Origin: Flavipsychrobacter sp. | GTDB taxonomy: Bacteria > Bacteroidota > Bacteroidia > Chitinophagales > Chitinophagaceae | NCBI GenBank assembly: GCA_016786665.1 | Contig: JAEUVZ010000050.1 | Span: 20,538 to 84,537 of the forward strand | DNA: 64,000 bases | Direction: 5' to 3' | Part shown: positions 9,597 to 19,207 of the stretch, in pieces | Layout: every line of letters starts with the position of its first letter | Position numbering within the stretch: the stretch's first letter is position 1 | Program-made: the position numbers and the translations under genes | The notes under the pieces: model-generated | The model's input: the letters and a program-made list of their open reading frames with translations, nothing else | Told to the model about the DNA's origin: nothing | Database searches by the model: none

Positions 9597-9778
9597 GCCC
9601 GCTGGTCTTCTATTTCCAGTATACGGATAGCCTTTATTTTTCCTGTCTGCTTCAGTTCCCGCTGTTTAAATTCATAAGCGATGCTGTAAGCCGCCCGTTT
9701 ATTGTCTGCCTTTACCTGTAGCGGTATCATGAGTGGTTTTCCCTGCGGGTTGCAGTAGTAAGCGTAATAAGATTTCAT
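9593..9778 (-). CDS. Small hypothetical protein (61 aa)
   Basis: A 61-residue lysine- and tyrosine-rich protein of unknown function. It reads like a small alpha/beta protein, with a strand-like start, a central helix (NKRAAYSIAYEFKQRELK) and a final strand. No signal peptide, no metal motif. It overlaps the miaE stop by 4 bases, tail to tail. I do not recognise the family; the codon pattern and a clear ATG make it more likely real than not. Confidence 0.5.
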   Translation of the reverse strand: MKSYYAYYCNPQGKPLMIPLQVKADNKRAAYSIAYEFKQRELKQTGKIKAIRILEIEDQRA

Positions 9779-9902
9779 GTGTTTGTTGTTTTATATACAC
9801 AAAATAACTGTGCTATTGTTGCGTATTTGTTAAGAGCCGGGGCGGAGTTATTATTTTAACATCTCTTTAAAATGTACTATATTTAAACAAAGCAGCTCTA
9901 TA

Positions 9903-11177
9903 GTGAATTTCAACCGCCGAAACTTTCTCCGCTCCGCCGCCCTGCTGGCCGGCGCCACCATGTCCGAATTGGAAGCATTTGCCGCCCGGCAGGAAATCAG
10001 CGCCGCCGATGGCAACATAGACCCCAACGATGAAAAGTACTGGCGGAACGTGCGCCAGTTGTTCCCGCTTACGCGCGATATGGCGTACCTGAACAATGGT
10101 ACCATGGGGCCATCGCCCTACCCGGTGATAGAAGCGGTACGCAGCGGAATGATGCACGAAGACCAGGACGGCGTATATGGAGGATGGGAGGCTACAGCCG
10201 CCCGGCTGGCGGGATTTGTAGGCGCAAACGATGACGAAATAGCCCTGACACACAATGTGACCGATGGCATAAATATAGCCTGCTGGGGACTGCCCCTGAA
10301 GAAAGGCGACGAAGTAATACTAACCACCCATGAGCACGTAGGCAATGCCTTCCCCTGGCTGAACCGCCAGAAGCTGGATGGTATTGTGATAAAAACCTTT
10401 TCCCCGGGCGCTACGGCTGATGAAACGCTCAACCGCATCAATGCGCTCATCACCCGCAATACGCGGGTGATAGCCGCACCGCATATACCCTGCACACAGG
10501 GGCAAGTGCTGCCCGTGAAGGAGATATGCCAACTGGCGAAAGAGAAGGGTATTTTCAGCTTTGTAGACGGGGCGCATGGCCCCGGTATGCTGCTGCTGGA
10601 CCTGCACGATATGGGCTGCGATATGTACGCTACCTGCTCGCACAAGTGGATGCTGGGCCCTAAGGGAACGGGATTCCTGTATGTGCGCAAAGACTTCCAG
10701 GACACGTTGCAGACCTACTTTGTGGGCGGAGGGAGCGACAACGCAAAATGGAATATGGCCGCCAACCCGGTAGTAATGGGTGAATACGCCCCGTCGGCGC
10801 ACCGGTATTACGGCGGCACACAGTCTTCAGGACTCTATAAGGGGGTAGTTGCCGCTATTGACTTTATAGAGACCATAGGGATGCATAACATCCATAACCG
10901 TATCCGTACATTGGGGAAATACACCCAGGACCGGCTGCTGGAACTGGATGGCAAAGTAGAACTGCTGACACCTACGGAGGAGCGATCGAGGTGCGCTGTT
11001 AATGGGTTCCGGATAAAAGGGGTAGAGTACTCCAGGTTTTATGAAACGTGCGCCACCAATAAAATACGCATCCGCTCGGTGGCGGAGAACGGTTTGAATT
11101 CGCTGCGCGTATCTACGCATATCTACAATAATAAAGACGAAGTGGATATGCTGATAGACCTGGTAAAGAAGGCGTAG
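9903..11177 (+). CDS. Tat-exported class V aminotransferase-fold PLP enzyme
   Basis: A 424-residue PLP-dependent enzyme of the class V (isopenicillin-N epimerase / cysteine desulfurase-like) group. I place the start at the GTG at 9903, which gives a twin-arginine leader: NFNRRNFLRSAALLAG, so the folded, cofactor-loaded enzyme is probably exported by Tat. Asp222 in FVDGAH would bind the pyridine nitrogen and Lys248 in SHKW would form the Schiff base. No reactive cysteine of a desulfurase is obvious. The substrate is unknown. Confidence 0.88.
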   Translation: MNFNRRNFLRSAALLAGATMSELEAFAARQEISAADGNIDPNDEKYWRNVRQLFPLTRDMAYLNNGTMGPSPYPVIEAVRSGMMHEDQDGVYGGWEATAARLAGFVGANDDEIALTHNVTDGINIACWGLPLKKGDEVILTTHEHVGNAFPWLNRQKLDGIVIKTFSPGATADETLNRINALITRNTRVIAAPHIPCTQGQVLPVKEICQLAKEKGIFSFVDGAHGPGMLLLDLHDMGCDMYATCSHKWMLGPKGTGFLYVRKDFQDTLQTYFVGGGSDNAKWNMAANPVVMGEYAPSAHRYYGGTQSSGLYKGVVAAIDFIETIGMHNIHNRIRTLGKYTQDRLLELDGKVELLTPTEERSRCAVNGFRIKGVEYSRFYETCATNKIRIRSVAENGLNSLRVSTHIYNNKDEVDMLIDLVKKA

Positions 11178-11182
11178 CCTTA

Positions 11183-11557
11183 TCAGCCGCACAGCATTAC
11201 ATAGGCGCCCGCAGGGTCTTGCACCAGGCAATACAGCTTGCCGTCGTTGCCCATTTTGCGTTTTTCGCCTATTATCTTTCCCCCGGAGCTGATGCATTCT
11301 TCCAGGCTTTTATCCAGGTTGGCCACGCTCACGTACATGATCCATTGCGGCGGCAGGTAGGCGTTGCCGCCCCGCGCATGGCAAATGCCCGCCTGGGTAT
11401 TACCCCCGGCATCGTTCATGCAGTAGTCGTTATAGTCGCCCATGCTCAGCGGCACTATATCCCAGCCCAGCACTTTATGATAAAACGCACTGACTGCGGT
11501 AGCATCGGGCACGGTCAGGTCGTGCCAGAGTATCTGTCCCGGTTGATTGTTTTCCAT
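11183..11557 (-). CDS. VOC (glyoxalase/bleomycin resistance) family protein
   Basis: A 124-residue single-chain VOC protein with two beta-alpha-beta-beta-beta halves. The start GQILWHDLTVPD and the segment KVLGWDIVPL are typical, and the C-terminal DPAGAYVML matches the family. Members bind a divalent metal and act on small molecules, but the substrate cannot be inferred. It follows the M28 peptidase gene by 5 bases on the same strand, so the two are probably co-transcribed. Confidence 0.85.
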   Translation of the reverse strand: MENNQPGQILWHDLTVPDATAVSAFYHKVLGWDIVPLSMGDYNDYCMNDAGGNTQAGICHARGGNAYLPPQWIMYVSVANLDKSLEECISSGGKIIGEKRKMGNDGKLYCLVQDPAGAYVMLCG

Positions 11558-11562
11558 GGTCG

Positions 11563-13116
<1,554 letters not shown>

Positions 13117-13138
13117 ACTGTGTATCTGCTTTTATATC

Positions 13139-14347
13139 TTAAAAATGCTCGTCGGAAGTCTCCAGGAACTTATTCTCTGATTTGAAGAACAGCAAGCCCA
13201 CCATCATTAGCAGGCTGGTAACCACCACTACAAAGAACAGTATCCCTATGTCAAAGCTTTCCAGGCGTTTGTATTCCGGTATGTTGTAAAACAGGAGTAT
13301 GGTTACAAGGCCGCGGGGCGATAATAGTATTTCCGGGAACAGGTTCGATTTCAGTATCAGGCGCAGGTAGAGGAACCGCACGATGATCAGGATGATTACT
13401 ATCGCGCTGCCCAGTTGCCAAACGATGGGGTTGAGCAGCAGGCTCAGCTCTATGGAGTAGCCAAAGAGAATGAAGAAAAAGGTGCGTATAAGGAAAGAGG
13501 TTTCGGCGGTAATAGAGTGCATCTGCCCCACGATGGAAGACATATCCACACCCTCTATCAGCTTCCGGAGCCGGCCTATGAAGGCCAACTCACTGTTGTT
13601 GAGTATTAGCCCGAAGACCAGCACTATCAGCAGCGATGGCAGGTGTATCAGCTCTCCCGCTGAATAAATGAATGTAAGAATGGCGAACAGGAGGAAGAAC
13701 TTCAGGTTGATTTTTATTTTGGTAAGTATATAGATGAGCATGAGCGAAGCCAGGAGCGAAACGAGTATGGCGAGGCCAACGTTGCCCGTGAATATGGCCG
13801 CCGACCGGAAGCTCATCACATTCCGCATCAGCATGTAGTTAAACACCAGGATGCCAATGATATCGGAGAAAGAAGACTCGTATATAATGAATTCCTTTTT
13901 GAGCGCCGGTAAGTGGCTGGTACTGGGTATGACGATGGCACTGCTGATAATGCTTAGCGGAACGGCATAGATAAAGGCGTACTCGAACGATACATTCAGC
14001 CATTGCTGTATCAGGAAACCAATCCCAAATGCGGAGATAAGGAATATAATGAGTGCCGACAGGAACGAATCGCGGATAAGCGGGAGTTTGTCCCGGTTCA
14101 CCTTTAGGTCCAGCGCCGCCTCCAGTACAATCATGATAAGCCCTATGGCCCCCAGTATCTTCACCATCGACTGAACATCCTGCGGCACATAGCCGTAGTA
14201 GCCGGCCGTGTACCGGATGGCCAGCCCTGTGGCAATAAGAAGGAGTACGGAAGGGATACGCGTCTTACGACTAATTATATTGAAAATATAGCTAATAATA
14301 ACTACGCTGCTCAATAGAATTATAATCGTGTACGTATGAAATACCAT
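13139..14347 (-). CDS. Cation:proton antiporter (CPA family)
   Basis: A 402-residue integral membrane protein with about 12 hydrophobic segments and no cytosolic RCK/TrkA domain, as in Na+/H+ exchanger-type CPA proteins. Helix 4-5 contains the acidic VLEAALDLKV region and helix 5-6 has the SAIVIPS and FSDIIGILVFN segments that line the ion path in this fold. It probably exchanges Na+ or K+ for protons at the inner membrane. It is on the same strand as, but separate from, the secreted protein upstream. Confidence 0.85.
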   Translation of the reverse strand: MVFHTYTIIILLSSVVIISYIFNIISRKTRIPSVLLLIATGLAIRYTAGYYGYVPQDVQSMVKILGAIGLIMIVLEAALDLKVNRDKLPLIRDSFLSALIIFLISAFGIGFLIQQWLNVSFEYAFIYAVPLSIISSAIVIPSTSHLPALKKEFIIYESSFSDIIGILVFNYMLMRNVMSFRSAAIFTGNVGLAILVSLLASLMLIYILTKIKINLKFFLLFAILTFIYSAGELIHLPSLLIVLVFGLILNNSELAFIGRLRKLIEGVDMSSIVGQMHSITAETSFLIRTFFFILFGYSIELSLLLNPIVWQLGSAIVIILIIVRFLYLRLILKSNLFPEILLSPRGLVTILLFYNIPEYKRLESFDIGILFFVVVVTSLLMMVGLLFFKSENKFLETSDEHF

Positions 14348-14410
14348 TCTTCGCTCTCCTTTTACCGGACAATATAACGAAATATTGCCGTTGGGGTGTT
14401 GGGAGTGGGG

Positions 14411-14442
14411 ATAAATAATAAGCGCCGCCTTCCGGCAGCGCT
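14411..14442 (-). terminator. Terminator of the 122-aa secreted protein gene
   Basis: Stem 14419-14428 with 14433-14442 (10 positions, one mismatch), TTCC loop; on the minus strand it is followed by TTATTATTTA. Confidence 0.65.
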
Positions 14443-14467
14443 TACAGGTATTTCAGTATTGTTATGT

Positions 14468-14836
14468 CTATTCTACTACGTAATTAACGGAAGCCGCTTT
14501 AAACTCCTTTCCTGAGCTAACAGTAACGTTATCAATGAATATCATGTCGCCGGCTTTCAGTTTTTTCACCACATCCAGTTCGCGGTCGGAGAGCATATTA
14601 CCGGTTAGCTCAAAAGGCCCGATGAGGTCGCCATCTTTCATTTTAAACGAAATGGCAAATGCCGTTACCGTAGAGGGAGTAGGGCTGGCGGCAACCTTCG
14701 GTTCGGCCAGGATGGCGCTTACGTTAATGGTTTTATTGGCGTCGTTGGCCAGCAAAGCTTTGAAATTTACCGTGTTTTGGGCATAGGAAACCATGCCGCT
14801 TGCTACAAGTATAGATGAAAGGATCAATTTTTTCAT
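14468..14836 (-). CDS. Small secreted protein, unknown function (122 aa)
   Basis: A 122-residue protein with a signal peptide (about residues 1-19, ending SYAQ) followed by a beta-rich domain. The segment LSDRELDVVKKLKAGDMIFIDNVTV resembles the C-terminal domain of the gliding/secretion protein GldM, where a similar strand-helix-strand unit occurs. That is a resemblance read by eye, not a proven relationship. It is monocistronic, with a terminator downstream. Confidence 0.65.
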   Translation of the reverse strand: MKKLILSSILVASGMVSYAQNTVNFKALLANDANKTINVSAILAEPKVAASPTPSTVTAFAISFKMKDGDLIGPFELTGNMLSDRELDVVKKLKAGDMIFIDNVTVSSGKEFKAASVNYVVE

Positions 14837-14893
14837 AGTACGAATATATGCATTTTTGTATTAAAATTTAATATTAAACTGTGCGGCGCGTTA

Positions 14894-14901
14894 TATCTTT
14901 G
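14894..14901 (+). promoter_or_regulatory. -7 box of the CNNM/CorC gene
   Basis: TATCTTTG, a perfect TAnnTTTG element, 39 bases before the ATG at 14941. Confidence 0.55.
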
Positions 14902-14940
14902 TGGCCCGGTGTTAATAAGTATACAGCAGCACACAGCTAA

Positions 14941-16290
14941 ATGTACTATATTTACGCATCCGCATACACCAATATGGTATTCGAAATAATACTTACTTTA
15001 TTCCTTGTTTTCCTGAATGGGTTCTTTGTCGCCGCAGAATTTGCTATTGTGAAGGTTCGCTCTTCGCAAATTGACATCCGTACCAACGTAAATAAGACTG
15101 TTTCCGCCGCCGCGAAGAACGTAATTAATCACCTGGACGCTTACCTGGCGGCTACGCAGCTGGGTATTACCCTGGCCAGTCTTGGGCTTGGCTGGGTGGG
15201 TGAGGAGGTAACTACCGCCCTGCTCATCAAGATGTTTGATGCGTTCGGTTTTTCGCTGAATGAAGCGACCGCCCATAAGCTGGCGGTACCATTCGCTTTT
15301 GCCACTATTACCGTGTTGCACATAGTGTTTGGTGAACTGGCGCCTAAGTCGATAGCTATTCGCTACCCGGCATCGGTCACTTTTGGGGTGGCGCTGCCGC
15401 TGCGCGTTTTCTACTTTATCTTCCGTCCGTTTATCTGGGCCCTCAATGGATTTGCGAATTTCCTGCTGCGGATAATAGGGGTGAAGACCATTCATGGCAA
15501 CGAGATACACTCTGAGGAAGAGCTGAAAATGATCATTACCGAGAGCGAAGAAGGCGGTGCGATAGAGCAGACCGAGCGGGAAATGATACAGAATGTATTT
15601 GACTTTGACGACCGCCGCGTGTGGGACATTCTCAACCAGCGCAAGAACATATCCGCGCTTTCTGCCGACATGTCGCTGCCTGATATGATTTCTTTTGCCG
15701 TGCAGGAAGGTTACTCCCGCTACCCGGTCTACGAAGGGGATATTGACAACATTAAGGGCATTATCTACACCAAAGACCTGATGAAGATAATGGCCAGCGG
15801 CAATACCGACCAGTCCATAACGCCGCTCATCCGCAGTGCCTACTTCATACCCGAAAGCAAGAAGATCAAGGACGTGCTGCGCGACCTGCAGCGCCGCCAT
15901 ATGCAAATGGCCATAGTAACCAGCGAAGTGGGCGAGGTAGCCGGCATTGTTACCATGGAGGATATACTGGAAGAACTGGTAGGCGAGATACAGGATGAGT
16001 ACGACAACGAGAAGCCATACGTAGAAAAGACCAGCGACACTACTTTCTGGGTGAACGCCCACTACAAAATATCGGACATCAACAAGTACATCCCTTACCG
16101 GTTTGAGGAAAGCGAGCACTACGATACATTGTCGGGCTACATTACTTATATGTACCAGGGCGATATACGGGAAGGCAGCCAGATAAGGCTGGGCCGCTAC
16201 GATATTACCATCCTGAAAATGTACCGCAACTCGCCAGAAGCAGTAGAGCTTAAAATAGCTGATGCGGCGGAGAGCGATGATGAAGATTAA
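14941..16290 (+). CDS. CNNM/CorC-type hemolysin family transporter
   Basis: A 449-residue protein with the standard three-part layout: DUF21/CNNM membrane domain (about 12-205), a CBS domain pair (about 220-345, with YSRYPVYEGDIDNIKGIIYTKD) and a C-terminal CorC_HlyC domain (about 360-440). The membrane domain opens with FLNGFFVAAEFAIVKVR. Relatives move or regulate Mg2+ and other divalent cations, with CBS domains sensing nucleotides. An ATG at 14974 that directly opens the first helix is an alternative start. Its stop is close to the following lipoprotein gene. Confidence 0.92.
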   Translation: MYYIYASAYTNMVFEIILTLFLVFLNGFFVAAEFAIVKVRSSQIDIRTNVNKTVSAAAKNVINHLDAYLAATQLGITLASLGLGWVGEEVTTALLIKMFDAFGFSLNEATAHKLAVPFAFATITVLHIVFGELAPKSIAIRYPASVTFGVALPLRVFYFIFRPFIWALNGFANFLLRIIGVKTIHGNEIHSEEELKMIITESEEGGAIEQTEREMIQNVFDFDDRRVWDILNQRKNISALSADMSLPDMISFAVQEGYSRYPVYEGDIDNIKGIIYTKDLMKIMASGNTDQSITPLIRSAYFIPESKKIKDVLRDLQRRHMQMAIVTSEVGEVAGIVTMEDILEELVGEIQDEYDNEKPYVEKTSDTTFWVNAHYKISDINKYIPYRFEESEHYDTLSGYITYMYQGDIREGSQIRLGRYDITILKMYRNSPEAVELKIADAAESDDED

Positions 16291-16324
16291 TTATTGCCGA
16301 TTTTCCCGTATTTTCACTTTCACC

Positions 16325-16957
16325 ATGTTACGTAGCTGGCTCATACTATTCCTTTGCGCCTCTTTTTGTTCCTGCATCCGGGACAATAAGATAGATACCG
16401 TAGAGAAATCGCTTATATGGCCTTTGAAAAAAGGAAATACCTGGGTGTACCGCGGTATTTCGGGTTACGCGGACGGTGGCAGCAACGATACTACCAGCCT
16501 GGTGCTGGAGGCAGACAGTTCCATGTATGTAGACGGAAACGAATTCATGTCGCTGAAAGGCGACTATGAACATTGGTACCGGAGTGCGAAAGCGGAAGTG
16601 TGGATGTCGAACACGGATGGGAGCCAGGTACGGCCCATAGCGCGCAATACCGGGAGCTCCGTAGTGATATCGGAAGAGACGGGTACCTTCAACTACTTTA
16701 TGGGGGCGGCGACCTTTACCGGCACGCTTACCCGCACTACCGACCCCAGCATTATAGCCATCAGGGACTATATATGTACCAGCACCATAGAAGAGTATAA
16801 AAACGAAAGCGGTACCGTAGTGCAGAAGCGGATAGTCTATTATTCGTCCAACAAAGGCCCTATCTGCTTTAAATACTATTGCAACCGCGAGTCTCCCGGC
16901 AGTGGCGATATCTACCAGGCCCTGGTGTATACCATAGAGGATATTACCTTATTGTAG
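16325..16957 (+). CDS. Hypothetical lipoprotein (210 aa)
   Basis: A 210-residue protein with a lipoprotein-like leader: MLRSWLILFLCASFCSC, Cys17 as lipidation site. I chose the ATG at 16325 for this leader; in-frame ATG codons at 16262 and 16277 would overlap the previous gene and push the leader inward. The mature part begins with WPLKKGNTWVYRG, a motif common in Bacteroidota lipoproteins of unknown function, and is mostly beta strand. No catalytic motif is visible. Confidence 0.75.
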   Translation: MLRSWLILFLCASFCSCIRDNKIDTVEKSLIWPLKKGNTWVYRGISGYADGGSNDTTSLVLEADSSMYVDGNEFMSLKGDYEHWYRSAKAEVWMSNTDGSQVRPIARNTGSSVVISEETGTFNYFMGAATFTGTLTRTTDPSIIAIRDYICTSTIEEYKNESGTVVQKRIVYYSSNKGPICFKYYCNRESPGSGDIYQALVYTIEDITLL

Positions 16958-16961
16958 TTAC

Positions 16962-19016
16962 TTAGTAATTCAGCAACCATTCAATTTTAGCGGCTACCTT
17001 TTCGGCACTTGGGAGCATTTCTGCTTCCAGCAGCATATTCATGGGTACGGCGGGCAGGTCGAGCGCGCCAATGGTTTGCACGGGAGCATCCAGGTAGCTG
17101 AAACAATTCTGGGCTATCCGGCCGGCCAGCGCCTCGCAGAACGAGTTGCGCAGTTGCTCCTCGGTAAGCACGATGCATTTGCCGTGTTTCTTAACCGTGT
17201 TGTATATCAGTTCTTCGTCCAGCGGGTATATGGTGCGGACATCTATTACTTCCACGGCCCCCGGGAATTCCTTCGCTGCGTTCTTCGCCCAATACACGCC
17301 CATACCGTAGGTAATGATACACAGCGACGCGCCATTTTCGATGGCTTCATCGCTGGCTTCCAGTGCTACGGCACCTTTGCCCATAGGCAGAATATAATCC
17401 CGGTCAGGTTCGGGCATCATTGCTTCCTGCGTGCCGGGCACTTTGCTCCAGTACAGGCCTTTGTGCTCCAGCATCACTACCGGGTTCGGGTCGTGGAAGG
17501 CTGCTTTCATCAGGCCTTTTATATCGGCGGCGTTGCTGGGGTAGGCTATTTTTATGCCCTTAATGGTGGCCAGTGTGCTTTCCACGCTGCCGCTGTGGTA
17601 GGGGCCGCCACCGCCATATGCACCTATCGGCACGCGAATGATGCACGATATAGGAAACTTACCACAGGTGAGGTAGCAGGATTTGCTTATTTCCGTCACC
17701 AACTGGTTGATGCCGGGGTAAATATAGTCGGCAAACTGCACTTCTACGATGGGCTTCAGACCTACGGCGCTCATGCCCACGGTAGAACCGATTATGTAGG
17801 CTTCCTGTATGGCTGTATTGAATACGCGGTTGTCTCCAAACTTGTCGGCCAGGGTAGCTGCTTCGCGGAACACACCGCCCAGCCTCCGGCCCACGTCCTG
17901 CCCGTAGAAGAGTGCTTCCGGGTGGTCTTGCAGCAGTTCTTCCACCGCATGGAGCGCGGCGTCTACCATTACTACTTTCTCTTTTCCGGCAGGTGTCCTG
18001 GTGCCGGTTTCTTCCGTTATCTTGTTAGGGGCGAATATATGGTCGCTAACCGTAGCCGGGTCCGGGTCGGCCGCTGATACGGCAAATCCAAACTCAGATT
18101 CTACGTAGGTTTTTTCTTCTTCTTCTATTTTATCCAGTGCCGCTTCGGTAACGCCCTTCATTTGCAGCAGCGACTTGCGGAGTTTTGGCCCCGGGTCGTC
18201 TACACCGTGCTTTTCCAGGTCCTCGGTGGTGCGGTACCACTCTTTGCGCACGCCGGAAGTATGGTGGCCCAGCAAGGGCACTTTGGCGTGTACCAGTATC
18301 GGTTTGCGCTCGCGGCGCACCCAGTCGATGGTGTATTCCATCGTTTTGTACGAATCAATGAAATCGCTGCCATTGAGGCGTACCCGCTCCATTCCCTTAA
18401 AGCCTGCCGCAAACTCGTAGGCATCCATGGTGCGCGCCTCATCACTGCTTACCGAAATACCCCAGTCGTTGTCCTGCACCAGGTATATGATAGGCAGCTG
18501 GTGCAGCACCGCAAACTGGAAAGCCTCGCTTACCTCGCCCTCCGTAACACTGCCATCGCCCAGTGAGCAAACCACAACAGGTGGAATAGGGTGGTCTTTC
18601 AGCTTTTGTTTTTCTATGTATTGTATTCCCTGGGCCACACCGGTGGTGGGTACCGCCTGCATGCCCGTGGCGCTGCTCTGGTGTATGATTTTCGGGAAAT
18701 TCTCGCGGCGGCTGTTGGGGTGGTTGTAATATTCCCGACCGCCGGTAAAGGGGTCTTCGCCTTTAGCCAGCAATTGCAGCATCAGCTCGTAGGGGCGGTA
18801 ACCCATACCCAGCATCAGGCTCTCATCGCGGTAATAGGGGCTTACGTAGTCGCAGGGCTTCAGGAGCATGCCGGTAGCCAGTTGTATGGCCTCGTGCCCC
18901 CTGGAGGTGCTGTGTACGTATTTACAAACTTGCCTGTTGGCATCATATGTTTCCGCCATTGCTTTGGCAGTCATCATCAGCCTATAGGCTTTCAGCATTA
19001 AGTCTTTAGAGAGCAT
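16962..19016 (-). CDS. 2-oxoacid dehydrogenase E1, fused alpha and beta subunits
   Basis: A 684-residue fusion of both E1 subunits. Residues about 1-330 are the alpha part with the thiamine-diphosphate motif GDGS (153-156) through QDNDWGIS (181-188). Residues about 345-684 are the beta part (transketolase pyrimidine and C-terminal domains, with GGGGPYHSGS and TEEQLRNSF). The enzyme decarboxylates a branched-chain or similar 2-oxoacid and passes the acyl group to a lipoyl E2 protein. This fusion is usual in Bacteroidota. No E2 or E3 gene is adjacent, so the substrate (branched-chain versus pyruvate) is not settled. Confidence 0.92.
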   Translation of the reverse strand: MLSKDLMLKAYRLMMTAKAMAETYDANRQVCKYVHSTSRGHEAIQLATGMLLKPCDYVSPYYRDESLMLGMGYRPYELMLQLLAKGEDPFTGGREYYNHPNSRRENFPKIIHQSSATGMQAVPTTGVAQGIQYIEKQKLKDHPIPPVVVCSLGDGSVTEGEVSEAFQFAVLHQLPIIYLVQDNDWGISVSSDEARTMDAYEFAAGFKGMERVRLNGSDFIDSYKTMEYTIDWVRRERKPILVHAKVPLLGHHTSGVRKEWYRTTEDLEKHGVDDPGPKLRKSLLQMKGVTEAALDKIEEEEKTYVESEFGFAVSAADPDPATVSDHIFAPNKITEETGTRTPAGKEKVVMVDAALHAVEELLQDHPEALFYGQDVGRRLGGVFREAATLADKFGDNRVFNTAIQEAYIIGSTVGMSAVGLKPIVEVQFADYIYPGINQLVTEISKSCYLTCGKFPISCIIRVPIGAYGGGGPYHSGSVESTLATIKGIKIAYPSNAADIKGLMKAAFHDPNPVVMLEHKGLYWSKVPGTQEAMMPEPDRDYILPMGKGAVALEASDEAIENGASLCIITYGMGVYWAKNAAKEFPGAVEVIDVRTIYPLDEELIYNTVKKHGKCIVLTEEQLRNSFCEALAGRIAQNCFSYLDAPVQTIGALDLPAVPMNMLLEAEMLPSAEKVAAKIEWLLNY

Positions 19017-19041
19017 AGCTTATTTTCCCCGGAATAGCCCG

Positions 19042-19049
19042 CAAATGTA
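19042..19049 (-). promoter_or_regulatory. -7 box of the E1 gene
   Basis: Reads TACATTTG on the minus strand, 25 bases upstream of the start codon. Confidence 0.5.
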
Positions 19050-19191
19050 AGTCCTAAAACCCGAAAAAACACAGACATTCATAAGCTTTGTAATGTATGG
19101 AGCGTTCAGTAGCAATCAGCCACTTTTGTGCGGGGCTTTACTTATCTTTCGGGTTCTATTTCCTTTAGAAGCAATAACCTTTATTTTTGTT

Positions 19192-19199
19192 TCGTTAAA
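19192..19199 (+). promoter_or_regulatory. -7 box of the YfhO-like gene
   Basis: TATTTTTG, 8 bases before the ATG at 19208; near-leaderless transcript predicted. It would drive the whole cassette down to the K+ channel gene. Confidence 0.5.
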
Positions 19200-19207
19200 C
19201 AGCAATT

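Noticed and set aside
14998..16119. 373-codon frame antisense to the CNNM/CorC gene
   Set aside because: A long frame on the opposite strand of a well-supported gene, explained by codon bias.
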